Positions 10,693-22,600 of a stretch of DNA of 64,000 nt are shown here, in pieces (position 1 is the first letter of the stretch; the number at the start of each line of letters is the position of its first letter). Source of the DNA: Branchiostoma floridae (Eukaryota; Chordata; Leptocardii; Amphioxiformes; Branchiostomatidae); contig NC_049981.1 of the NCBI RefSeq assembly GCF_000003815.2, forward strand, positions 15,179,514 through 15,243,513, in the 5' to 3' direction. A program made the translations under genes and the position numbers. Below the pieces are notes generated by a model. The model saw only the letters and a program-made list of their open reading frames with translations, made no database searches and was not told the DNA's origin.

Positions 10693-10843
10693 CCTACGTA
10701 AATCCCCAATTACGTCAGGGAGAATTCCCACCTGTGACCTTTGAACTACTAGTATAGCGGAAACAATAGGCTATTCTAAGTCATTTAGAAGGAGCACGAT
10801 TCATGTACAACATATAGCAAACAGGCTAATGATATATGAAATC
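10693..10843. repeat. Copy 1 of a ~150 bp direct duplication with conserved TTACGTCA and TGACCTTTGAACT
   Basis: About 215 bp upstream of the FN3-TIR start codon. It shares, in order with copy 2, the CRE-like TTACGTCA (10710-10717), CCACCTGTGACC, the DR1-like TGACCTTTGAACT (10735-10747), CATTTAGAAGG and GGCTAATG. Confidence 0.8.
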
Positions 10844-10861
10844 GGTGTGCAGCATGCAGTT

Positions 10862-10863
<2 letters not shown>

Positions 10864-10907
<44 letters not shown>

Positions 10908-10914
10908 ACACACT

Positions 10915-10945
<31 letters not shown>

Positions 10946-10976
10946 ACACACACACACTCACACACACACACACAAA
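10864..10976. repeat. CA microsatellite
   Basis: Long, lightly interrupted (CA)n. The predicted Thr/His-rich open frame over it is not a gene. Confidence 0.95.
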
Positions 10977-12277
10977 CATTACTTGACTGGCGTCTACAGA
11001 CAACAAACGAAACAGTATACTTTCTATCATTGTAACAGTATATTACCTATTCATCTTCCTCAGACAAAGGCGAATTTGGCCTCAATTCAGTGGCGATCTT
11101 TGAACTTGTCACAGTATTACTTTCTTCGGCGGCTCAATGCCAAAATGAATACATGCAGTCTGTCCGCCAATCCACCTCCGGGAAAGTTTAGCCCAAGGGA
11201 GTTTTGCCGGCCCCTGGAAACCTCCTTCGAGCAATTAAAAGTCCCCGGAGCGCTAACTTTAGATCGGCGGTCAGACTACCTTGGGCCGCCGAATAAATCG
11301 GCTGGGTGCCCGTTCCGGTCTGGCAGCCAGGGTATCACAGTATTCACAGTATCTGTGCGAAAGGTCTCTTTTATGGGGGAAAAACTCACCCCCCCCCTCC
11401 CAGCAAATCAGACAGGTCACAAACACCGGGCTATGCTGGTCAAAGATTAACCAAACGTAAATCACCTGTATGACTCAAGCGGGACTTTCCATGCCCTTAT
11501 TTGTATTCCCTTTGAAACTAAGAACTGAGGACTGGTCTACTTTTGACGCGGGAGGTACTGATATTAATTTGCGAACTAACTAAAATTTTTCTAAAGTAAT
11601 ACCATCTGGCATACAGGCCAATTACAATGACCACGTTACATGTGCATATGGCGTATAAATATATAGGAAAATTTTCACTTTTAGGATAAGTAGATCAATG
11701 AAAGTTCAAAGTATTATTTTCATACCACACCTTTACATTATAGCGTGTGGTAGCAGCCGAACATTTAATTCTACTGTGCTATCATTTTCACATCATTCCA
11801 CTCAGAAATCGTCTATGTCTCCTTCAACGATCTAGGTAAGTTATTCATATTGAGATATATTTATATAATCATCAAACATTGGAACGTTACAGGTATTTGA
11901 TTGAGTCTGCAAGTTTTGTTGAGCGTTGTAAGTTTGATGCTGTGAATCAAAATCCAGGAGGACAAAATTCCCCCTCAAAATACTACTAATACCATAACTG
12001 ACATTTTGCACTTTTATATCTGTATCTATGGTATATAGCCGCGGCATAACCGCCCTTCGGCGCAAAACACCAGCTTCACAGGCGCTCTTCGCGGTAGCAG
12101 AAGGTCACATTACACTGAACGACTTGTCACACATAAACATAAAGTTACCGTCACACAAGTCTATATACCGTTATGTTATCTTACCTGTGGTAATCGTTCC
12201 CCGTCAACTCAAATGACACTGCATTTTGTGTTGTTACGTGCATAGCTGACTTCTTAATGCAGATTTTCCGAGCGAAA

Positions 12278-12430
12278 CCAACGTAAATCCCCTATTACGT
12301 CAGGGAGATTTTCCACCTGTGACCTTTGAACTATAACGAAAACATTAGGCTATTCCATTCCAGGTCATTTAGAAGGGTCATGATTCCTGTACAATATACA
12401 TATCACAAGCAAACGGGCTAATGTGAAATC
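12278..12430. repeat. Copy 2 of the ~150 bp direct duplication
   Basis: About 1.2 kb upstream of the giant FN3 gene start. TTACGTCA (12295-12302) and TGACCTTTGAACT (12320-12332) are retained exactly, although surrounding bases have diverged. Confidence 0.8.
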
Positions 12431-13627
12431 CTGTATGCATATGACATGTGTATATGTACTCTTTAACTTTTTGATGAAATGAAACACACACAAGGTTCGA
12501 CGTATCCATTGATTATTTGACTAAGTCTCCAGTGTACACATAAGTTTGGTATCGCCCATGGCCCAAGTTTCATGGTCACCAGTACCAGTTTTCTGCACCT
12601 GTTTACAACTTCTCCACAATAGTCAAGGTATGACATAGTTTTCTATGGTGAAGGAGTTGGGGTTAGCAGGCAGACATATGAATAGCAAATCTAGAACATT
12701 GCGATCTGTTTATTTATGCATACACGGTGAACTGATTTGGGCATGGTGTAACGTTACTTGCACGTTGTATAATGTCTTTCACTTTCGGTGAACAATTTTG
12801 TAAATACTGCTTTACGCTTTTAGCCTAATAGAATGTGATAGTTCGTAGTGATACCAGATACCTGGACCAATACCTGTATACTAGACAAATGATATATGAG
12901 CTGATGATCCACCCGTACCCAGCCATATAATATATGTGTCATGCTTAGTATGTATATAAATAATACTCCCGGAGTCCCAGTAGAAAATATCACATGGTTT
13001 CGTTCAGATTACGTCACCAACAATGTTTTTCACGGTTACTTCATGTACGTGAATAACGTACGATAGTAGCATATGCATGGTGAATGTATTTATTCACACA
13101 TAATAGAAGTATAGTTGTCGGAAATGTATATCCTATGCAGTTTGCAGTCATCTCGTACTTTACCTTTCGGCAGGCAAGAAAGTTTCATTTTCGCTCATAT
13201 TGGACCATGGGCGTTTTTTGTGTGTGCATGTCACAAAACCTGTTAGTACCGTCTTTCTATTGCCGTAGGTTTGGGATGTCTTGTTTATACTAGTTCTATG
13301 ATCAAGATGTGTGTGTAAGAACATATTATGCTTATGGATTATTGAACTATGTATGTTTATGATATTTATTTATCATGACAATTTATACAATCTGTCCCTT
13401 TGTTATATTTCGTCCGACCATGGCCTCGCTCTTTTCTCATGACTTCGTGATTTTGAATTGTGTGTCTCTCTGCATATTACTAGTATGTGCATATGTTACC
13501 TATCGAATGTCAAGTGCGTTATCTTATCATTACATGACATGCCTACGACACAGTGACAAGGTCAGCCGGCAAGAAGACGAGAAACGTAGTGAAAGAAACA
13601 ATTATCTTATAACGGAGAAAAGCAGCA

Positions 13628-16600
13628 ATGTCAGCCACAGGTAAGGCTAACATTTTTGGCGACGACTAAGGGGCAAGCCTAGTAGATAGTATAGTATACT
13701 GTAGACGCATTTAAGTTCGCGGGGATTTAATTTCGCGGTAGCGGGAAAAGGGACTTTTCGCGGTAACACTGCAGTCTAATACCATGATAGAAAAATGTTC
13801 GCGGTGGTTTTAAGTTCGCGGTGAAGTGGTCACTGTGAAAACCGCGAACATTAATCCACCGCGAACATTTCTGCATTTACAGTATTTCCAGTTTGCAAGA
13901 ATTAAATGAATGGTGGGGATCCTTCTATATTCAGTGTATGTGCTGAAAATTAGTAAGAAACCAAACCTATGTATTGGGTACCTATCAGGCATCCTCACAC
14001 TCAGGGTTGACAATNNNNNNNNNNNNNNNNNNNNNNNNNNNNNNNNNNNNNNNNNNNNNNNNNNNNNNNNNNNNNNNNNNNNNNNNNNNNNNNNNNNNNN
14101 NNNNNNNNNNNNNNNNNNNNNNNNNNNNNNNNNNNNNNNNNNNNNNNNNNNNNNNNNNNNNNNNNNNNNNNNNNNNNNNNNNNNNNNNACTGTGCAGCCA
14201 GTATGGGAGGCGCTATTTTTGCCGCGATTGTCAACCCTGAAGTGTGAGGGTGCTATCAGGAGAAAGTGTCATATTTGCACACCACGTACGATGTAATTTT
14301 CGTCAATAAAACTTTTTTTTCTTTCTTGTTTGTCTTGGAACAGGAGATGCTGCTACTGAAGTGGCCGAACTCATCATACAGGAGGTCGCCCCCATGGTGG
14401 TAGACATACGCTGGGATCACATGCATTTAGATAACGTAAAGAGATACACGTTAAACTATACGCCTTTAGCAAATGAAAACGCTAAGAGGGAGGAGAAATC
14501 CATTCCTCCATCTAACACAGCTGCCACTGTCGACCAACTGGTGCCAGACACAGAGTACTTATTTGATCTCTCAGCCGTGGGGACCGATGATCAAGTTCAC
14601 CACGTAGCTTCAAAGAAGTTCACAACAGGTACCATGGGCAAATGAATGTTATTCATTTAAACATGAACTACAAGGAACTCTGTATTCAAATATTTAAATG
14701 TTTACGTCTGTATTGGCTTTTACAGTGAGCATTTCAAACTCACGGAGGTCACCGGACTTCAAGCTATAGCAGTTATAATCCAAAAGCTATATACGGCACG
14801 AAGTTAGCGAATATAGAATAAGAAGACCTTTGCATATTTATAGGCCCAGTCCAGGTCGCAGCTGATGTCGCTGATACGCCAGATACAAATTGTGGATCAA
14901 CAGAGAGCGATGTTGCAGAAAAGAGCTGTCCGGATGTGAAATCTATAGTGCAAGAGATTGAAGAGCGAGGCAGTCATTCGCAAGGTAGATCAATCCGTTG
15001 ATAACTGCTTTTGTCTTCTAAGCAAGCAAGATTTTATTTCCTTACTAGAACTGCTTTCGTCATTGTAGAAGTTGGCAGATGTGTTATTGTCCTATGCTAG
15101 TATGACTAGCAGGTGAGGATTGACCAAATCAAAATGAAGGCGTTGCTTGAAGTGTTGGTAGTGACTTACATTGCATTGCACTGCACAGGAAATGGCTCAT
15201 ATGGGACAAGAGAACAGAAAGGGGCAAGCAAAGACAAAGGGACAAGTCAAAAAATGAAAGGTATCTAATAATAGTATGAATCATTTGGTATTGTGTGTTT
15301 ACCAACCATACTTTGATTTTAAAGACAAATAAAACACCATACTGAAACTGCACTGTTCTTTTGATTATGCATTATTGCTGTTGCCATTGTTTCGGATACA
15401 TAACTTAATAGTTTATGACGTCTTTTTCTTTTTGTTATTTTTATCGAACCATAATCATTGCATGTTCCTTCAGAAAACGACGTCCCCGGGCCGTTGTGTC
15501 TTAAAGTGGTTGCGGTAGGAAAGACCAGGATTGACGTGTCTTGGCAAGCTGGTTACGTTCAGGCTGGTAGTCATTACAAGGTGACTTACTCCTGCGTCAA
15601 AAAAGGACTAGTTTACAATTCCGTGAGCACCAAGGAGAAGACTGTCACGCGTCCAGGGGCACATTGTACTATTTTAGACAGCCTGGATCCCAACAAGGAG
15701 TATACAGTGTGCTTGTATCGGGTGAAAGGAAGGACGCAAACGATTCTTTGCAAGCAAACAGTAACTACAGGCAAGTATTTCATGTCTTCCCTTGAAGTGA
15801 AATATCACGTGATCGACAATATTGTCAATATACAAATAGTTAAGTTCATCTTTAAAGATAATTTAGACTGCTGACAAAACAAAGGATGATGTCCATACAT
15901 ACATATCAGTACACACTATCATGCAGCTTTGAAATGTGATTTCATCTCCTCGACCAGGAATTAAAATAAAGTGCAGGTGATGTCGAACCAGTTTTGCTCA
16001 ATGCACTCAAACAGTTGAGCTACTTTTCACTGGACGAAGCAGAGAAAACGGGCACTGCGTACAGTATTCACAGGTTCATTGCTCCAAGGTACAACAGTTG
16101 ACCGCTGCTTAGCGTCCCATCCCTTTGTAACAATTTTTACAAAATTCATCCATCATCGTTTTTCTAGGGCACACTATCCCTTCCCCGGAAAGTCTGAGTG
16201 CCAGACCAAGAGACTGTACGACGTTGGAAGCATCTTGGACACGTCCGGCCCAGATACCGAAAGAACATGTGAATGCGTACCTGGTCTCATGCGTACCAGC
16301 GTCAAGTAAAGATCAGTGGGAAAGAGTAGGAAGCACAACTTATGTATTCAAGAATCTAGATGGTGGTACAAAACACTCTGTAAAAGTTAAATGCGTCTGC
16401 GTCGATGAATCAGTCAGCGAACCTGTAGACACAACGGCGTACACAAGTAAGTTCATGATCTTATCATAATGTTTTCTTATTTTTTGTGGAAAACTTTATT
16501 ACGAACAGAATGTAAAACATAAATCTTTTGCAAATATTCAATGCTAATCAATATCGACAAGCTTTGCCACTTACATTTTGTTGTGAAATATCCGTGAATT

Positions 16601-19600
16601 TCATCGATGGTAATAACCAGAATCTAACTTTGCTCGTTGTCCAACAGAACCATCCCCTGTGAAGCCCTACCAACCCGAGTGCAGCCATTCTTCCATTCGT
16701 CTCAACTGGGAGTTTGGGGCCGGAAAGACGCAAAGTGTAGAAGTAACACTCGTGAGTGACCATCCTACACAGAAGGTATTTGGCCCCCAAAAGCTGATCA
16801 AAAAGCAAACCACCGTCCTCTTCGAAGGCCTTAGTCCTGGAACCACCTACAAATATGAGATCAAAACGGTCAGCGGTGATCAAGGGAACATTTCTGAAGG
16901 ACACGTGACTACAAGTAAGATTTTTTTTATTCCTTCCTTGCAATGAGCTGGATCATGGTTTAAACCAGGCATGTGTAGTGTGATACATTGAGGGTAATAC
17001 ATCAAAGGTGAAGGCCATTGAGTACGTCTGTACATGGTATCAATCATGGTCTAAATAAGAGCTGTTAAGACACTTCACCCATGCCCTTCTGCATGCGCAT
17101 CACAAACTGTGGGTCAGCTTATTCACAGCTATTTTGAAGAGCATATATGCACAAGGTAAAAAGCTACAGCTAGCTTCATGTTAGATCGATGTCACATATT
17201 CTATCATATCTCAAGTTATCACTAATTATCTTATTTGTTCCGAAGTGTTATGTTCACCTGGAAATCTCAAGGCAGAACAACAAAGGGCAAATGCCATCGA
17301 GCTGTCTTGGGCACCACCTACAAATATGGACAAAGTATCGGGCTACATCGTCACGTACTCTGTGAAAGGTGCGTCTGAATCAGAGCAGACAAAGGAAATC
17401 TGCCCCGCTAGTGTGACGAGGTGCCAAGTCACCGACCTGTTGGATGACACAGAGTATGACGTCAGCATCAGATCATTTGGAGGCACGAAGGACTCCCCCC
17501 TCGAAAGTGCATCGATTTCTGCCGATCCGCGACCAAAAACAGGTGAGCTTCTGGGTATTCTCATGGCACATTGGCGAGGCTTTATACTTACCCCCAAGGT
17601 GACAAGAAGACCATGCTGTACCTGTTGCACAGTTTTTGTCAAAGGTACTGTAAATTGCATTCAACCCTTTTATAATTCCAGATCCTCCTTTGAGAGACTG
17701 TAACACGTATACGGTTTCAGCTGTAGATGGGAGTGATGAGTTTGGTGCAGCATCCATCGAACATCACCATAACTTTTATCTATAAACATTTCGGCAGTGG
17801 ATACAAGATGTGAACATGAGTGTAAGAAATGTGGGGTACTTGCTTATGTCAGGTGGAGGTTTGTTTTCTTATCCCGAACAGTCAAAAGTCCGAAATTGTC
17901 CTCCCCCATGAACATTCAATTTGCATTCTGTATTTTTAGTAACATTCCCATGTAAGTGACTGATGATGTGGTTTCTTAGCCGTCTATCTCCCACGTGGCA
18001 GTGCCCAGGCACATCCGAAGTAACCTCTTTCGCTGATTTTCAACATGGGCCATGGTTAAAATGCCGGAATTCAGTACGGCGCACGGAAACTCCCTCTTTT
18101 GCGCAGTAAACTCCCTCTTTGAGCTGTAATTGCCAACACAAAAATAGATTTGTCCCAATTTTCGACTGTCCAATTCCGTCTGTCTAATCAAGGGCTTGGT
18201 CCAATACGTTCTTGACCATGTAACGGCGGTGAGCAATAGATAATATTTTGCAGAAGTCCGGTGGCGTCTTTGTTGGAAATTACCGTTCAACTTTGCTTCT
18301 AAATGATTCCTATCAGCATAGATGAAATTTCAAGCTAAGGCCAGACACTTACTCTTTGCCCCTATGGATACTTTCTGGGTCATAGGATAAATCATTTATT
18401 TTAGATACATATGAATTATTCTAATGACACTATAGACTTCCATGACAAAGTTTTACTCCATTTCAGAGGTTGCATCTGTTAACAATCCAGAGGTGGGTAA
18501 ATACACTCATGGCAGCATTGAAGTGAAATGGGAAAAACGATCACAACCATGTAAGTATTATTGTGTATTGTTTATGTGACGATGGTGGTGACGGTACTCT
18601 CAATGAACTAATCCATGGTTTGAAGTGCACATGTGCAGTGTGGTGCGTTTGCGTAATATGACAAAATTGATATGTCAAAGTTGATGGCCCCTGACTAGGG
18701 GTGGGTACCGGTACAGAAAATTTAGGTCCAGGTCCGGTTCAGGTCCAAAGGATCAGGTCCAGGTCCGGACCTGAACCTGGACCTGATTAAGTATGACTCA
18801 TACCAATGGTCCATTTTACTACAAAGAAACCTGTTTGGTGGAGTATTAAACTTACACTGGCTTTTTAAAACCCTACAACGCTAACTGCACCTGTACGATT
18901 GACTGTAAAACTTGGTAGAAATGACTATAAATTTCTTTCTACTTCACTTTTGTTATTTTCTTCCACCTGCAAGCACCAAAACGTGTGAATACCTGATGAA
19001 ATAATCTGTTAATTTTCTAATAGGTCCAACATCCGGTCCGCCTAATTTTTTCAGGTCTGGACCGGTCCAATAAGAAAAAACGGTTTTGTACCGGTACGCT
19101 GTACTGATACCCAGCCCTACCCCTGACAATACAAAAATAATCCTTGAACTTTGACATATTACCCATACTACGTCACACTGCGCATGTGCACTTGAAACAA
19201 TGAACTGGCTTATACAAATGAATGATTAACCTTGCAACTGCTGGATTTGATCTGTATGGCTGCTCAGTATCTTGCAATTCTCGTAAAATGTCGTTATACT
19301 TCAAGGTAACAAAAATCCGTTCACATCTTTGCCTTCAAGGGTTCTGGAGGAAGAGTCAAAATAGAGATTTGAGGGTCTCAATTTACAAAGTCAGCGATCC
19401 AAACTCCCACAACAGTAGTAAGGTCCTAGACGACAGCAAAGTTACCCGCTATCCGTTTCTGGCCCTTCAACCATCGACAGAATATGAGATATCCTTCGAC
19501 GTTGTTGGTTCATCAAGTAACAAGAGAACTACGCTTAAGCAGTGGACACGTGAGTAATCAAGTTTAAAAAAAAACGTCTGCATCTTTATTGACCTAAGAT

Positions 19601-22600
19601 CCATCGCGTCGGCATTGGTATAATGTTTTTAATCATTTTAAACAATATCAATTAACGTTTTATTGATTTAATTCTTACACAAAAGGAGGTTTTGCAGATA
19701 TCATTATTTTCATAGAATGTTAGAGATAGCGAAGTTTAGTTTATCTATAGAAATAATTAGACTCTTGGTTTTCTACAATTATTACGAATTAAATACAATA
19801 ATATGATATCTTATTGTATATTTGTAAACGAACAATATACAACTTCAAATATCAAGAAGCTTGCGCAATTCAATTATATATATATATATATATTGATTTG
19901 CTTGTCTTTTTGTTTCGCCACACTCAGGTCCACTTCCAGTGAACCAATTTGAAGTTGTCCAGAAGACGACAGAAAGTGTAGAGTGTAAGTGGGTCCGGCC
20001 ATCCTGTAGTATTGATGGGTACCTCATAAGCATTACAGCTGTTGGAGACTCGTCAGAGCCGAAAGAGGTACCCTTGTCAGTTGATGATACTACCTACTTG
20101 TTTGAGTCCCTTGACCCCGGCCAGCAGCACATTATTTTGATACAGTCTGTACTGAAGGTCGGTGCAGATATTATTCCCAGTAGGCCTACACAGTGGGACG
20201 TGACCACGCCGCCCATGGTCCCAAGAAATGTGAGAGTTGAAAACGTCATGGATGAAAGCGTCTTGGTCAAATGGGACCAGCCAGTACGTGGAAAGGTAGA
20301 TCGTTATCGTGTCGATCTTTCATCCCAGAACCGCACTCTACTGTGCAAAGACACCCACGAGTTAACATACAAATTCAACCAGTTACAACCCTTGACAAAA
20401 TTCGACATAACCGTATATTCCATCAGGGGCCAAGATCTAAGTGAACCCACAGAATCTGTGTCATGTATCACCAAACCCAGCGCGGTAAAATCTTTACGAG
20501 TGGAAGCAGCGTCGTACGACGAACTGACTGTAGTTTGGGACCCATCGTGCGATCAGGCAGAGTACCAAGTGAAGATAGAGCCCGATGAAGGTAAAATGAC
20601 CGATAGAAACCCCGCTGACCCATCAGCATCGTTCTCTGGTCTTACATCTGGTAAGGCGTACACTGTAACCGTGGTCACAAAAGTCGGCGAGGATCTGAGT
20701 AAACCAGCCAGGAAGTGCTTTTGGACACAGGTAAAACCTGTCGATAAAATCTATATCAACGAGGACAATGTAACAACGAGCAGTATGTACGTAAGCTGGG
20801 ACAAACCGGAAGGGGTTGTAGAGGACTATCTTGTTAGCGTTTCCCCAAAACATTGTCGTGAACACACCGTTAATATCAAACCCGAACACGACCTCGGTCA
20901 CTCGTTTGAAAAGCTGCAAACGGGCGTTCAGTATAAAATCACTGTAAAAGCACGCAGTGGTAATAGTACGAGTGCCCCCAAAGACAAATTTCAGCATACA
21001 AAGGTGGAGAAGGTAAGAGAAGTGAGAATAGCAGCAGTTGATGAGTATTCAGTGACCATATCTTGGGTTTCACCGCAAGGGAATGTAGACAATTACTACT
21101 TGAAAGCAACTCGTCAAAATCAGGATGACACTGAAGGCATACAATCTGAGCTGAAAGCAGCAGAAATCTTCATGACACCAACAACAAGACATCCGGAAGA
21201 GAAAAAAGTGCCAGGGACAGTTACGAGACACGTGTTTCGCGAACTATGTCCTGGTGCCAGCTATACTGTCGCTGTGCAGGCAGAGAGTGGTCCATTCAAG
21301 AGTGCCCCTGTTTGCACTACGGTCAGCACCAAGCCAGCTGCCATCGGGAAAGTCGAAGTAGCAGGGGTGACCGAGAATAATATCGCATTGAAATGGGATA
21401 GAGCTGTGGGAGTAAACGATAGCTATGCTATTGATGTAAGGAAAGATGGGCGATTGGTCACAAAACAAATAGTTCCAGCATCAGACAAACTAGAGTACAC
21501 CATTGCTTCTTTACATCCAGGTAGGACATACGATATCGAAATCAGGACCATGAACGGGAGAACAGCTGGAAGTAGACCATTCGAATTATCCAAAAGCACA
21601 AAACCCTTACCTCCAACTCCAAGTGGTCTTTCTGTTAAATTTAATGAACATGTACAGCGAGGGTGCATCCTTGTGTCTTGGCCACCCCTTGGTCGTAACT
21701 CAGATGTTGACAAATATTGTGTTCAGATAAGTCCTACATGGGCCGTTGACACTGCGTCGAAAGAAGTCAGGGCATCGGACCCATTGGCAGTTCAGTTCCA
21801 GGACCCGATGCAGGGACCAAAATACAGTGTAACGGTTTTCTCAGTGAGCGGTGATCAGCAAAGTGAGCCAGTAACGAAAAAGTACCAGCTGCCTTTGAGC
21901 AAGCCTACCAACGTGAAAGCAACGCCAACAGATACAAGTATCAAAGTACAATGGGATTCGATTCGGCTTGGTGACAACAGGTACAGTTATCATCTTTCCG
22001 TTGTGCAAAGACACGAAAGTTCCAGTCAGGTAAATGTTGCAGAAGAAGGGGAAAGCTCCACAAAAGACGACAAGGCTCAAGGGGAAGCTGACATACAAAC
22101 ATCGAACGAAATCGTAGATTTAGATGCCTCGGAAGCCTCATCTGTCGTTCCCGGACAATTCGTTACCGTTCCCAACTCACGGAATCACCGTTTGTCTCAC
22201 ACATTTCACGGTCTCACTCCTGGAGTAGACTATGAGGTAAAAGTGAAAAGTTTGTCTCTGAAGGTTCCTCCAGAAGACGCCAGCGAATCTAAATCGGCGG
22301 CTATTGGACCCAGTGAGGCGGAAATCTCGCATTACGAAAGTCAACCTTGTTGCAAATTTCTGAGGACAAAGCCTACAGCCCCGGAAGATATCGTGATCAA
22401 CGAATGTGACGTCCGTCCAACAAGCATTCCAATTAGTTGGCCTGAAGCGAAAGGAAAAGTTGAGAAGTACGACGTGTCCATCTTTGACGCAAAGACAAAA
22501 CAAGGTATCCAAACCAAGTCTGTTGCAAAATCTGAAGGACAAGCTCTCTCACACACCTTTGAGAATCTTGTAGCCGGTGGACAATACATCGTTGAAGTCA

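Larger units (their letters stand above)
10479..13627. promoter_or_regulatory. Shared intergenic region of the divergent FN3 gene pair
   Basis: About 3.1 kb separates the start codons of the minus-strand FN3-TIR gene and the plus-strand giant FN3 gene, so both promoters should lie here. No coding exon is supported. It holds a CA microsatellite (10864-10976) and two copies of a ~150 bp sequence (10693-10843 and 12278-12430). An open frame at 13375-13644 with one hydrophobic stretch overlaps the first exon but is in the wrong phase for the next one. Confidence 0.6.

Noticed and set aside
10836-11450. 204-codon frame with Thr/His repeats
   Set aside because: Begins in the CA microsatellite and continues as unremarkable sequence.
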